A DNA stretch of 12,248 nt from Aquifex aeolicus (GTDB lineage Bacteria; Aquificota; Aquificia; Aquificales; Aquificaceae): positions 1 through 12,248 of the forward strand of contig DRNB01000177.1 in assembly GCA_011375045.1 (NCBI GenBank), in the 5' to 3' direction. Below, piece by piece: positions 1-5,611 of the stretch. Numbering within the stretch: position 1 is the stretch's first letter; the number at the start of each line of letters is the position of its first letter. Below the pieces are notes generated by a model. The model searched no databases. It had not been told where the DNA came from and saw nothing but the letters and a program-made list of their open reading frames with translations. The position numbers were made by a program, and so were the translations under genes.

Positions 1-1
1 C

Positions 2-559
2 GAGCCTCCCGAGAGGCACATGCAGGTTGCGGAGCTTGTCATAGAGAAAGCCAAGAGGCTTGTGGAGCTCAAGAACGACGTGGTCATCCTTCTGGACTCC
101 ATGACCAGGTTTGCCAGAGCCTCCAACGCGGTAACACCCCCCACCGGAAGGGTTCTCTCCGGAGGTATAGAGGCAACGGCTCTCCAGAGACCCAAGAAGT
201 TCTTCGGCGCAGCCCGGAACATAGAGGAGGGAGGTTCGCTCACCATCATAGCGACCGCCCTGATAGAGACAGGCTCCCGCATGGACGACGTGATCTACGA
301 GGAGTTCAAGGGAACAGGTAACATGGAGATCCACCTCGACAGGAGGCTCATGGAGAGACGGGTGTTCCCCGCCATAAACATAGAGAAGTCAGGCACCAGA
401 AAGGAGGAGCTCCTCGTGGAGGACTGGGAGCTTCAGAGGATGTGGGTTCTGAGGAAGTTCCTCGCCACCATGGACCCCGTCGAAGCCATGGAGTTCCTGC
501 TCGACAAGCTCAAGAGGTTCAGGACGAACACGGAGTTCCTCAAGGCTATGAACGCGTAG
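2..559 (+). CDS. rho: Transcription termination factor Rho, C-terminal part (5' end outside window)
   Basis: Rho is a hexameric RNA-dependent ATPase that terminates transcription in the cytoplasm. Only the last 185 codons are present; the reading frame is open to the left edge, beginning EPPERH before the first internal Met, which matches the middle of Rho's ATPase domain. Visible signatures are the Walker B strand VVILLD followed by SMTRFARA (about visible residues 27-40), the segment RPKKFFGAARNIEEGGSLT (63-81), the R-loop region TGSRMDDVIYEEFKGTGN (90-107) and the arginine-finger region HLDRR (111-115). The C-terminus ends normally at TAG 557-559, so the gene is cut only by the window. The next gene, rpmE, follows after 34 nt; rho-rpmE-prfA is a common bacterial order. 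Identification is essentially certain from motif conservation. Confidence 0.97.
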   Translation, partial: EPPERHMQVAELVIEKAKRLVELKNDVVILLDSMTRFARASNAVTPPTGRVLSGGIEATALQRPKKFFGAARNIEEGGSLTIIATALIETGSRMDDVIYEEFKGTGNMEIHLDRRLMERRVFPAINIEKSGTRKEELLVEDWELQRMWVLRKFLATMDPVEAMEFLLDKLKRFRTNTEFLKAMNA

Positions 560-565
560 TATAAT
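560..565 (+). promoter_or_regulatory. Possible -10 box ahead of rpmE
   Basis: A perfect TATAAT starts one base after the rho stop codon and lies 28 nt before the rpmE start. No convincing -35 hexamer is seen 16-18 nt upstream, and there is no TG extension. rpmE has its own good ribosome site (GGAGGT, 582-587), so a transcript starting near 572 would have a short normal leader. This may be an internal promoter giving rpmE-prfA expression independent of rho, but a chance match is quite possible. Confidence 0.3.
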
Positions 566-593
566 ACTCAGCTACGGAAACGGAGGTTCGAAA

Positions 594-794
594 ATGAAGA
601 AGGGAATACATCCGGAGCTGCAGCCCACCACCTTCGTGTGCGGTTGCGGAAACACCTTCACCCTCCTTTCGACGAAGGGGGGAACGGTTCACATAGAGGT
701 GTGCAGTCAGTGTCATCCCTTCTACACCGGGAAGCTGAGGCTCAAGCCCTACTTCCTCGAACTCGCCTCCCCCGGTGGAAAGAAGGAAGGTTGA
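594..794 (+). CDS. rpmE: 50S ribosomal protein L31, zinc-binding (C+) type
   Basis: L31 is a small protein of the large ribosomal subunit that contributes to the bridge between subunits. The 66-residue product has the family length and the start MKKGIHPEL. Four cysteines, C16, C18, C37 and C40 (in VCGCGNTF and EVCSQCHPFYTG), form the zinc site of the C+ type, as opposed to the zinc-free paralog induced in zinc starvation. The ATG has a GGAGGT ribosome site (582-587) with 6-nt spacing. Its TGA stop shares an A with the ATG of prfA (TGATG at 792-796), so the two are probably translationally coupled. The C-terminal tail (ASPGGKKEG) is basic and short, as usual. Confidence 0.97.
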   Translation: MKKGIHPELQPTTFVCGCGNTFTLLSTKGGTVHIEVCSQCHPFYTGKLRLKPYFLELASPGGKKEG

Positions 795-1879
795 TGCTCA
801 AGAAAGAGCTTGTAGAGAAGCTGGACAGGCTCGCGGAGCGCTACGCGGAGATAGAGAGGGAGCTTTCCCGACCCGAGGTAATCAGGGATCTGAGCAAGTA
901 CAGGGAGCTTTCCCGGGAGCACAAGGAGCTTTCGGAGATATACGAAACCTACAGGGAGTACAGGAAGGTTCTCGAGGAGCTGAGGGAGGCTCGTAGCCTT
1001 CTCAGGAGCCCGGATCAGGAGATAAGACAGCTGGCTGAGGAGGAGGTTCAGCGTCTTCAGGAGAAGGCGGAGAGGCTCGAAAACCGGCTGAAGATCCTGC
1101 TCGTTCCAAAGGATCCCAACGACTCCCGGAACGTCATCCTCGAGATCCGGGCGGGAACCGGAGGTGAGGAAGCCGCCCTCTTCGCCGCCGATCTCTTCAG
1201 GATGTATCAGAAGTACGCGGAGGAGAAAGGCTGGAAGGTTACGGTGCTCCACAGCAACAGGACGGGTCTGGGAGGCTTCAAGGAGGTGGTCGCCCTCATA
1301 GAGGGTGAGGGAGCCTACTCGAGGCTCAAGTTCGAGAGCGGTGTTCACCGGGTTCAGAGGATACCCGTTACGGAGTCAGGGGGGAGGATCCACACCTCGA
1401 CGGCTACCGTAGCCGTTCTTCCCGAAGCGGACGAGACGGACGTGGAGATAAACCCTCAGGATCTCAGGATAGAAACCTTCAGAGCCTCCGGAGCGGGGGG
1501 ACAGTATGTAAACACCACGGAGACCGCCGTGAGGATAACCCACCTGCCCACGGGGATCGTTGTCTCCTGTCAGGACGAGAGGTCCCAGTTCCAGAACAAA
1601 CAGAAAGCCCTCAAGATACTCTACGCAAAGCTAAAGGATTACTACGAGCGCAGGAAGAGGGAGGAGATAGCCCGGGAGCGCAAGGAGCAGGTGGGAACGG
1701 GGGAGAGATCGGAGAAGATAAGAACCTACAACTTTCCCCAGAACAGGGTTACGGACCACCGGATAAACCTCACCCTCTACAAACTTCAGGACGTTCTCGA
1801 GGGTAAACTGGACGAGATCATCGACGCCCTGAGAGCGAAGGAGCTGGAGGAGCGTCTGAAGCTCGCCCACATAGCCTAA
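794..1879 (+). CDS. prfA: Peptide chain release factor 1
   Basis: RF1 recognises UAA and UAG stop codons in the ribosomal A site and triggers hydrolysis of peptidyl-tRNA. The 361-residue protein has the normal length. An N-terminal coiled-coil domain rich in Glu/Lys/Arg covers about residues 1-105. The codon-recognition tripeptide PVT is at 191-193, inside RIPVTESGGRIHTST, which marks RF1 rather than RF2 (SPF). The catalytic GGQ is at 235-237 (SGAGGQYVNTTE). The open frame continues upstream to 638, but that part overlaps rpmE; ATG 794 is chosen because it fits the family's N-terminus, has GGAAGG just upstream and overlaps the rpmE stop as TGATG. Its TAA overlaps the convergent minE stop. No prmC methyltransferase gene, a frequent neighbour, follows. 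Confidence 0.97.
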   Translation: MLKKELVEKLDRLAERYAEIERELSRPEVIRDLSKYRELSREHKELSEIYETYREYRKVLEELREARSLLRSPDQEIRQLAEEEVQRLQEKAERLENRLKILLVPKDPNDSRNVILEIRAGTGGEEAALFAADLFRMYQKYAEEKGWKVTVLHSNRTGLGGFKEVVALIEGEGAYSRLKFESGVHRVQRIPVTESGGRIHTSTATVAVLPEADETDVEINPQDLRIETFRASGAGGQYVNTTETAVRITHLPTGIVVSCQDERSQFQNKQKALKILYAKLKDYYERRKREEIARERKEQVGTGERSEKIRTYNFPQNRVTDHRINLTLYKLQDVLEGKLDEIIDALRAKELEERLKLAHIA

Positions 1880-2121
1880 GAGCTCTTGAAGGGTATGCTT
1901 ATCCAGAGCTCCTCCCGGTCCTCCTCGTTTCTGCGGACCACCACGTCTATACCCTTCGCATCGAACTGGGGGTATTTGGAAAAGAGGGAGATGAGATCCT
2001 CCTTCAGCTTCTCCACCATGCTGGGAGGTAATCCCTGCCTCTCGTAGCTCAGAACGAGCATAAGCCTCTGCTTGGCTACGTCCTTACTTTTCCTCCTGAA
2101 GAAGGACCCCAGATTCAGCAA
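1876..2121 (-). CDS. minE: Cell division topological specificity factor MinE
   Basis: MinE binds membrane-bound MinD, stimulates its ATPase, displaces MinC and sets up the pole-to-pole or standing Min pattern that keeps the septum at midcell. The 81-residue product has the family layout. It has a short hydrophobic N-terminal membrane-targeting segment (MLNLGSFF, then RRKSK), the anti-MinCD helix AKQRLMLVLSYERQ (about residues 16-29) and a C-terminal dimerisation domain with KEDLISLFSKYPQFD (41-55) and ELWISIPF. The start is TTG (2121), preceded by GGAGG at 2133-2129 with 7-nt spacing; the site lies within the last codons of minD, which ends 3 nt before. It is the last gene of the minCDE set and converges on prfA with a 3-nt overlap of stop codons. 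Confidence 0.95.
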   Translation of the reverse strand: MLNLGSFFRRKSKDVAKQRLMLVLSYERQGLPPSMVEKLKEDLISLFSKYPQFDAKGIDVVVRRNEEDREELWISIPFKSS

Positions 2122-2124
2122 ATT

Positions 2125-2913
2125 TCAACCTCCAAAGAGCCTGCTGAAAAATCCCTCTTTCTCCCCGTATCTTTCGAAGGGAACCTCCTCACCGAGCGTC
2201 CGTCTCGCGAGGTCCATCAGAGCCTTCGAGGCGTTGAACTTGAGGTTCAGGACTATCGGCTCCCCCCTGTTGGTGAAGTCCACCAGCTTCTCCTCCTCCG
2301 GTATAACCCCTATCAGAGGCGCCTTGAGGATGTCCACGATGTCCTCCACCGAGAGCATCTCCCCCTTCTTGACCATCTTCCAGCGGATCCTGTTCACTAT
2401 GACCCAGTAATCCTCCTTGTTCATGCTCTCTAAAAGACCTATCACCCTGTCCGCGTCCCTGACGGAGGAGACCTCCGGATTGACCACTATGTAAGCCCTG
2501 TCCGCGGGGGAGACCGCTATCCTGAAACCCTGCTCTATACCGGCCGGGGAGTCTATTATCAGGTAGTCGAAGTCCTCCTTCTCCTTGATCTCCTTCACAA
2601 GCTCCAGCCACTTCTCCGTGTTGACCGCGTCCTTGTTCTTGGTCTGGTTGGCAGGCAGGAGGTATAGGCTCAGACCCCTCTTGTCCTTGACGTAAGCCTT
2701 CTCCGGTGGGGTTCTCCCCTCTAACACGTCCAGAATGTCATAGACTATCCTGTTCTCGAGTCCCAGGATCATATCGAGGTTTCTGAGACCTATGTCCGCG
2801 TCTATGAGGAGAACCTTCTTCCCTAACTTTGCCAGAGCAACGCCCAGATTAGCGGTTATGGTAGTCTTCCCCACACCCCCCTTTCCGGAGGTAACCACAA
2901 TTACCTCAGCCAT
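2125..2913 (-). CDS. minD: Septum site-determining ATPase MinD
   Basis: MinD is a ParA/Mrp-type ATPase that dimerises with ATP, binds the inner membrane and recruits MinC. The 262-residue product has the deviant Walker A motif GKGGVGKTT at 10-18 with its signature lysine, switch I around IDADIGLRNLD (37-47), Walker B DYLIIDSPAGIEQG and the base-contact segment VNRIRW. The C-terminus EKEGFFSRLFGG is the amphipathic membrane-targeting helix, closely resembling that of E. coli MinD, and shows that the protein is complete. ATG 2913 has AAGGAG about 9 nt upstream, overlapping the minC stop; minC ends 14 nt before. It lies between minC and minE, the standard order. Confidence 0.98.
   Translation of the reverse strand: MAEVIVVTSGKGGVGKTTITANLGVALAKLGKKVLLIDADIGLRNLDMILGLENRIVYDILDVLEGRTPPEKAYVKDKRGLSLYLLPANQTKNKDAVNTEKWLELVKEIKEKEDFDYLIIDSPAGIEQGFRIAVSPADRAYIVVNPEVSSVRDADRVIGLLESMNKEDYWVIVNRIRWKMVKKGEMLSVEDIVDILKAPLIGVIPEEEKLVDFTNRGEPIVLNLKFNASKALMDLARRTLGEEVPFERYGEKEGFFSRLFGG
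2129..2133 (-). promoter_or_regulatory. Ribosome binding site setting the minE TTG start
   Basis: GGAGG on the minus strand lies inside the last codons of minD, 7 nt before a TTG codon. No ATG or GTG is suitably placed, and the TTG gives the expected MinE N-terminus, so this site decides the start. It couples minE translation to the end of minD. Confidence 0.7.
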
Positions 2914-2927
2914 CCCTTATCGCTCCT

Positions 2928-3506
2928 TCAGACCTTTTCTAAAACTATCATACCATCTTCAATCCGTGCAACCTCAGGATAGCCCGGCGACACCCTTTCG
3001 GATTCGTCCGAGATGGCTATCTTCTTGCCTATCCTTATCTGCTGGGGTTCCATCCTGAGAGCCACCACGACCGCGGACTCGTCCCCCAGAGCGCCGGCGA
3101 TGGCTATGCCCCTCAGCGCCCCCATGATTACGATGTTGCCTACCGCGACCACCTCTGCGTCCTTGTTAACATCCCCCAGCACCAGCACGTCCCCCCCGTG
3201 CTCCACGGTCTGCCCCGATCTGAGGGACCTGTCGACCACTAAGAGGCGCTTTCCGCCCTCCCTCTTCCTTCCGGCTCCGGAGCTTATGCGCTTTATGCTC
3301 ACGAGGTCCAGATCCCTGAGGAAGTCCTCCAGCTCCTTCACCCACTCTGAGGGAAGCTCCTCCGAGTTCTCTATGATAAAGTGCCCCCCCTGAAACAGCT
3401 TGCCCTTTACCTTTTTCCTTATCTCCTCCTTTACCTTCTGGAGGTTCGCCTCCTCCCCGATCCTTATGGAGATGACCGGAAGCGTTATCCCCTTTATCTC
3501 TACCAC
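2928..3506 (-). CDS. minC: Septum site-determining protein MinC
   Basis: MinC inhibits FtsZ polymerisation away from midcell and is placed on the membrane by MinD. The 192-residue protein is short for the family because its N-terminal FtsZ-inhibiting domain is compact (about residues 1-75), with a short linker SSGAGRKREGGK (75-86). The C-terminal beta-helix domain (about 88-190) carries the MinD-binding RSGQ motif at 96-99 and GDVLVLGDV, GNIVIMGALRGIAIAG and GD repeats typical of MinC_C. The start codon is GTG with no Shine-Dalgarno sequence. A TGGTATAAT extended -10 element lies 11 nt upstream, suggesting an mRNA with almost no leader. moeB ends 24 nt upstream, so minCDE may be read both from its own promoter and from that of moeB. 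Confidence 0.95.
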   Translation of the reverse strand: MVEIKGITLPVISIRIGEEANLQKVKEEIRKKVKGKLFQGGHFIIENSEELPSEWVKELEDFLRDLDLVSIKRISSGAGRKREGGKRLLVVDRSLRSGQTVEHGGDVLVLGDVNKDAEVVAVGNIVIMGALRGIAIAGALGDESAVVVALRMEPQQIRIGKKIAISDESERVSPGYPEVARIEDGMIVLEKV

Positions 3507-3516
3507 CGGTTCAGAT

Positions 3517-3525
3517 ATTATACCA
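3517..3525 (-). promoter_or_regulatory. Extended -10 promoter for minCDE
   Basis: Minus-strand TGGTATAAT (TG-N-TATAAT) sits between the moeB stop and the minC GTG, ending 10 nt before it. No good -35 is seen, which an extended -10 can tolerate. Initiation about 7 nt downstream would leave a leader of only 3-4 nt, matching the missing ribosome binding site of minC. Confidence 0.55.
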
Positions 3526-3530
3526 GCCCT

Positions 3531-4346
3531 TCAGAACCGGGCTTCGCAGGAGTGGTCGTACTCCACAAGCTCCGTGATCTTGGGGGTTTCACCGCAGAGG
3601 GGACAGCCGGGGTCCTTCCTGAGCTTCACCTTTCTGAACTCCATGGACAGAGCGTCCATTATCAGGAGCTTTCCGATGAGAGGCTCGCCGATGTTCAGGA
3701 TAACCTTTATAGCCTCCGTTGCCTGAATACAGCCCATAATACCCCCTATGGAACCCAGTATGCCCGCCTCCTGACAGGAGGGAACCAGACCCGGCGGAGG
3801 TGGTTCAGGGAAGAGGCATCTGTAGCAGGGGGAGTTCTCCCTGTCCCTGAAGTCGAAGACCGTGCACTGACCTTCGAACCTGAGCATGGCGGCGGAGACA
3901 AGGGGTTTGCCGGCAAAGTAGCAGGCGTCGTTTATGAGGAAGCGGGTGGGGAAGTTGTCGGTTCCGTCCAGCACCACGTCGTAATCCTTTATCAGCTCCG
4001 TTATGTTCTCCTTGTTCACCAAGGTGTTGTAGGTGATAACCCTTACGTCGGGGTTGAGGGCTTCGATCGTTCTGCGGGCGGACTCCACCTTGGGAACGCC
4101 CACCCTCTCGGTGGTGTGGAGTATCTGCCTCTGGAGGTTGGAGAAATCCACCACGTCGTAATCCACTATCCCTATGGTGCCCACACCTGCCGCCGCAAGG
4201 TAGAAGAGAGCCGGAGATCCCAGACCTCCCGCACCTATCACGAGAACCTTAGACCTCAGGAGCTTCTCCTGACCTTTACCCCCCACCTCGGGGAGGATTA
4301 TGTGGCGGGCGTATCTCTTTATCTGCTCCTCTGTAAACTGGAACAT
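3531..4346 (-). CDS. moeB: MoeB/ThiF-family E1-like adenylyltransferase (sulfur-carrier activating)
   Basis: This family adenylates the C-terminal Gly-Gly of small ubiquitin-like sulfur carriers (MoaD or ThiS), needed for molybdopterin or thiamine synthesis. The 271-residue product has the dinucleotide fold motif GAGGLG at 38-43, D62 in IGIVDYDVVD, the arginine of NLQRQ (R73), the conserved LDGTDN with D130, and a structural zinc site from C174xxC177 and C248xxC251. C191 in PSCQEAG corresponds to the conserved cysteine found in MoeB and ThiF. Sequence alone cannot say whether the partner is MoaD, ThiS or both, and no carrier gene is adjacent. ATG 4346 has no Shine-Dalgarno sequence and lies 8 nt after a TATCAT box, so it may be leaderless. 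It heads the strand that continues into minCDE and is divergent from hemC across the AT-rich island. Confidence 0.9.
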   Translation of the reverse strand: MFQFTEEQIKRYARHIILPEVGGKGQEKLLRSKVLVIGAGGLGSPALFYLAAAGVGTIGIVDYDVVDFSNLQRQILHTTERVGVPKVESARRTIEALNPDVRVITYNTLVNKENITELIKDYDVVLDGTDNFPTRFLINDACYFAGKPLVSAAMLRFEGQCTVFDFRDRENSPCYRCLFPEPPPPGLVPSCQEAGILGSIGGIMGCIQATEAIKVILNIGEPLIGKLLIMDALSMEFRKVKLRKDPGCPLCGETPKITELVEYDHSCEARF

Positions 4347-4354
4347 GATTTATT

Positions 4355-4382
4355 ATGATACAAAGTTTCGAGCCTTTTACAA
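4355..4382 (-). promoter_or_regulatory. Promoter of moeB (and perhaps minCDE)
   Basis: On the minus strand, TTGTAA (4382-4377) and TATCAT (4360-4355) are separated by 16 nt, matching the sigma-70 hexamers at 4/6 and 5/6. The -10 box ends 8 nt before the moeB ATG, so the transcript would begin within about 2 nt of the start codon. The element lies at the left edge of the AT-rich block and appears to belong to the backbone. Confidence 0.5.
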
Positions 4383-4393
4383 CCTCCCAAATC

Positions 4394-4421
4394 ATGCTAA
4401 AGTTTTGCACTACTTTAGTAT
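4394..4421. repeat. Imperfect inverted repeat, 10-bp arms, 8-nt spacer
   Basis: ATGCTAAAGT is followed after 8 nt by ACTTTAGTAT, its reverse complement at 9 of 10 positions. No T-run follows, so it is not an intrinsic terminator. It lies just upstream of the moeB -35 box and could be an operator or a relic of an insertion. Confidence 0.6.
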
Positions 4422-4434
4422 TTGATACTCAAGG

Positions 4435-4458
4435 ATTAGGTAAAAACACTTACCCAAT
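4435..4458. repeat. Imperfect inverted repeat, 9-bp arms, 6-nt spacer
   Basis: ATTAGGTAA is followed after AAACAC by TTACCCAAT, complementary at 8 of 9 positions. It lies 13 nt after the previous inverted repeat, so the two may form tandem stem-loops or paired operator sites. Confidence 0.5.
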
Positions 4459-4610
4459 TATGTACTGAGGATGGGGAAAACCTTACAGCCCTATTAGCTA
4501 AAAGGAGTTGAGGCTTGCGATGTAAGTTATTGATAAATCTGGATAATCAAAGCTTGATAATGAATAGCTCACCTAACTTTTGGAGATCATTAAGGCTTTA
4601 GCTGATGTAG

Positions 4611-4616
4611 TATACT
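4611..4616 (+). promoter_or_regulatory. Possible -10 box of the AraC-family gene
   Basis: TATACT lies 26 nt before the chosen ATG (17 nt before the alternative TTG). No good -35 is present 16-18 nt upstream, which could mean activator dependence or a chance match in AT-rich DNA. Confidence 0.3.
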
Positions 4617-4641
4617 GTAGTTGATTGGTTAATTGATTGAG

Positions 4642-5526
4642 ATGACTATAAAAGTTCCAGACTTCTTCATAGAGCAGGGTTTGGTAAACATAAATACCAA
4701 TAATATTTTAGTGTGTAGATATAAAAGTTACAAAAAATCTGAGAAAAATATTATAGAAATTTCTGAACCAGCTATAATTTTTGTTATAAACGGGTATAAA
4801 ATAATACACTTTGATGAGCGAGATGTAGTCATTAGTTCAGATAATGGCGTATTCGCCGCCTGCGATAAGTTTGTAATGTCAGAAATGCCTGAGGGAATTT
4901 ATGAAAATACAGTTATTTTTATCAAGACTGAGTTTTGGTTCAAAGAGGCAATAGATTTGTTTAGTTGCCATTACGCTAATGCTAAAAATAGTAAGAAATT
5001 CATCTCTTTTCCCGTAGATGACTATCTTATTAATTTTCTGCATCAACTCAGAATTTTAAGCGATTTTATAAATTTGAATAATAATTATTCTTGTATAAAT
5101 GATTTACTGACCTTAAAAATCAAAGAGATTCTTATCTATCTATTCCTTAAGAATAAGGAAATATCTGACTTTATAAGAAACTCAATATTAGGTGACGATA
5201 AGATCTACTTTTTATTTTGTATAGAAAAACATGTCTATGAAAATATAACTTTAAAAGAATTAGCAAAAAGATGTAATTGTAGCTTGAGCACATTGAAAGA
5301 AAAATTCCATAAGTATTTAAATCAATCTCCTAAAAAGTATATAAATGAAAGGAGGTTGGAAAAAGCAGCTTTCCTGCTGAGGAACACCACAGATACTATA
5401 GATAGTATAAGTAGAAAAGTAGGTTTTTCTAATGTTTCCTATTTTAATATTCTCTTCAAAAGGAAATATAAGATGACACCGTCCGAATACAGAGCCTCCT
5501 ACCGTCTTAAAGCTGTCTCATATTGA
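4642..5526 (+). CDS. AraC-family transcriptional regulator
   Basis: A 294-residue protein with the two-part layout of AraC-type activators. The C-terminal DNA-binding domain (about residues 195-285) has a first helix-turn-helix in TLKELAKRCNCSLSTLKEKF (about 203-222). The second is in TIDSISRKVGFSNVSYFN (about 252-269), followed by the family signature ending MTPSEYR. The N-terminal region (about 1-130) is beta-rich and not a typical sugar-binding AraC cupin; it loosely recalls regulators of the ExsA/GadX type, so the ligand is unknown. ATG 4642 is chosen; an in-frame TTG at 4633 would add three residues, and neither has a Shine-Dalgarno sequence. It lies directly upstream of the radical SAM operon on the same strand. 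Two 21-bp-spaced direct repeats at its 3' end are a plausible binding site. Strong AT bias suggests transfer. Confidence 0.88.
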   Translation: MTIKVPDFFIEQGLVNINTNNILVCRYKSYKKSEKNIIEISEPAIIFVINGYKIIHFDERDVVISSDNGVFAACDKFVMSEMPEGIYENTVIFIKTEFWFKEAIDLFSCHYANAKNSKKFISFPVDDYLINFLHQLRILSDFINLNNNYSCINDLLTLKIKEILIYLFLKNKEISDFIRNSILGDDKIYFLFCIEKHVYENITLKELAKRCNCSLSTLKEKFHKYLNQSPKKYINERRLEKAAFLLRNTTDTIDSISRKVGFSNVSYFNILFKRKYKMTPSEYRASYRLKAVSY

Positions 5527-5549
5527 AAAGTTTATGTCCTATATTGAAA
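5514..5549 (+). promoter_or_regulatory. Candidate AraC-family operator: two 15-bp direct repeats, 21 bp apart
   Basis: TGTCTCATATTGAAA (5514-5528) and TGTCCTATATTGAAA (5535-5549) match at 13 of 15 positions and start exactly 21 bp apart, two helical turns. Tandem half-sites with this spacing are known for AraC-family activators such as AraC at araI. The first copy overlaps the regulator's stop codon (TGA 5524-5526). The pair ends 62 nt before the radical SAM ATG, in the right place to contact polymerase at the operon promoter. A weaker related copy, TGTAAGTTATTGATA, lies at 4521-4535 upstream of the regulator itself. Confidence 0.6.
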
Positions 5550-5600
5550 GTAAAGTTGCTACCTATTAAGTAAATTAGTTAAGCAATAAAGGCTATAAGG

Positions 5601-5605
5601 GGAGG
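5601..5605 (+). promoter_or_regulatory. Ribosome binding site deciding the radical SAM start
   Basis: GGAGG, within AAGGGGAGGT, lies 6 nt before ATG 5612. An in-frame TTG at 5606 directly follows it and is too close to be used, so the ATG is preferred. Confidence 0.75.
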
Positions 5606-5611
5606 TTGGCA

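Larger units (their letters stand above)
4383..4641. other. AT-rich non-coding stretch upstream of the AraC-family gene
   Basis: About 260 nt without a credible gene on either strand. It holds two imperfect inverted repeats (4394-4421 and 4435-4458), a lone AAAGGAG (4500-4506) followed only by a few codons before a stop, two copies of TTGATAA (4530-4536 and 4554-4560), a possible -10 TATACT (4611-4616) and two TTGATT repeats near 4621-4638. All reading frames carry several stops. Confidence 0.6.

Noticed and set aside
638..793. Upstream extension of the prfA frame
   Set aside because: It fully overlaps rpmE in another frame and does not resemble an RF1 N-terminus; ATG 794 fits.
3381..4358. 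Long plus-strand open frame opposite moeB and minC
   Set aside because: It is antisense to two well-identified genes, has no ribosome site or family motif, and is explained by their codon bias.
4394..4468. A 24-codon open frame that could be a precursor peptide for the radical SAM enzyme
   Set aside because: It has no ribosome binding site, lies more than 1 kb upstream behind the regulator gene and consists mostly of the two inverted repeats. No leader-core pattern is seen.
4537..4547. ATCTGGATAAT resembles the conserved core of TPP riboswitches, with CTGAG about 70 nt upstream
   Set aside because: The CCAG partner strand, the GCG-AGGGA segment and the other conserved blocks are absent, and no thiamine gene follows.
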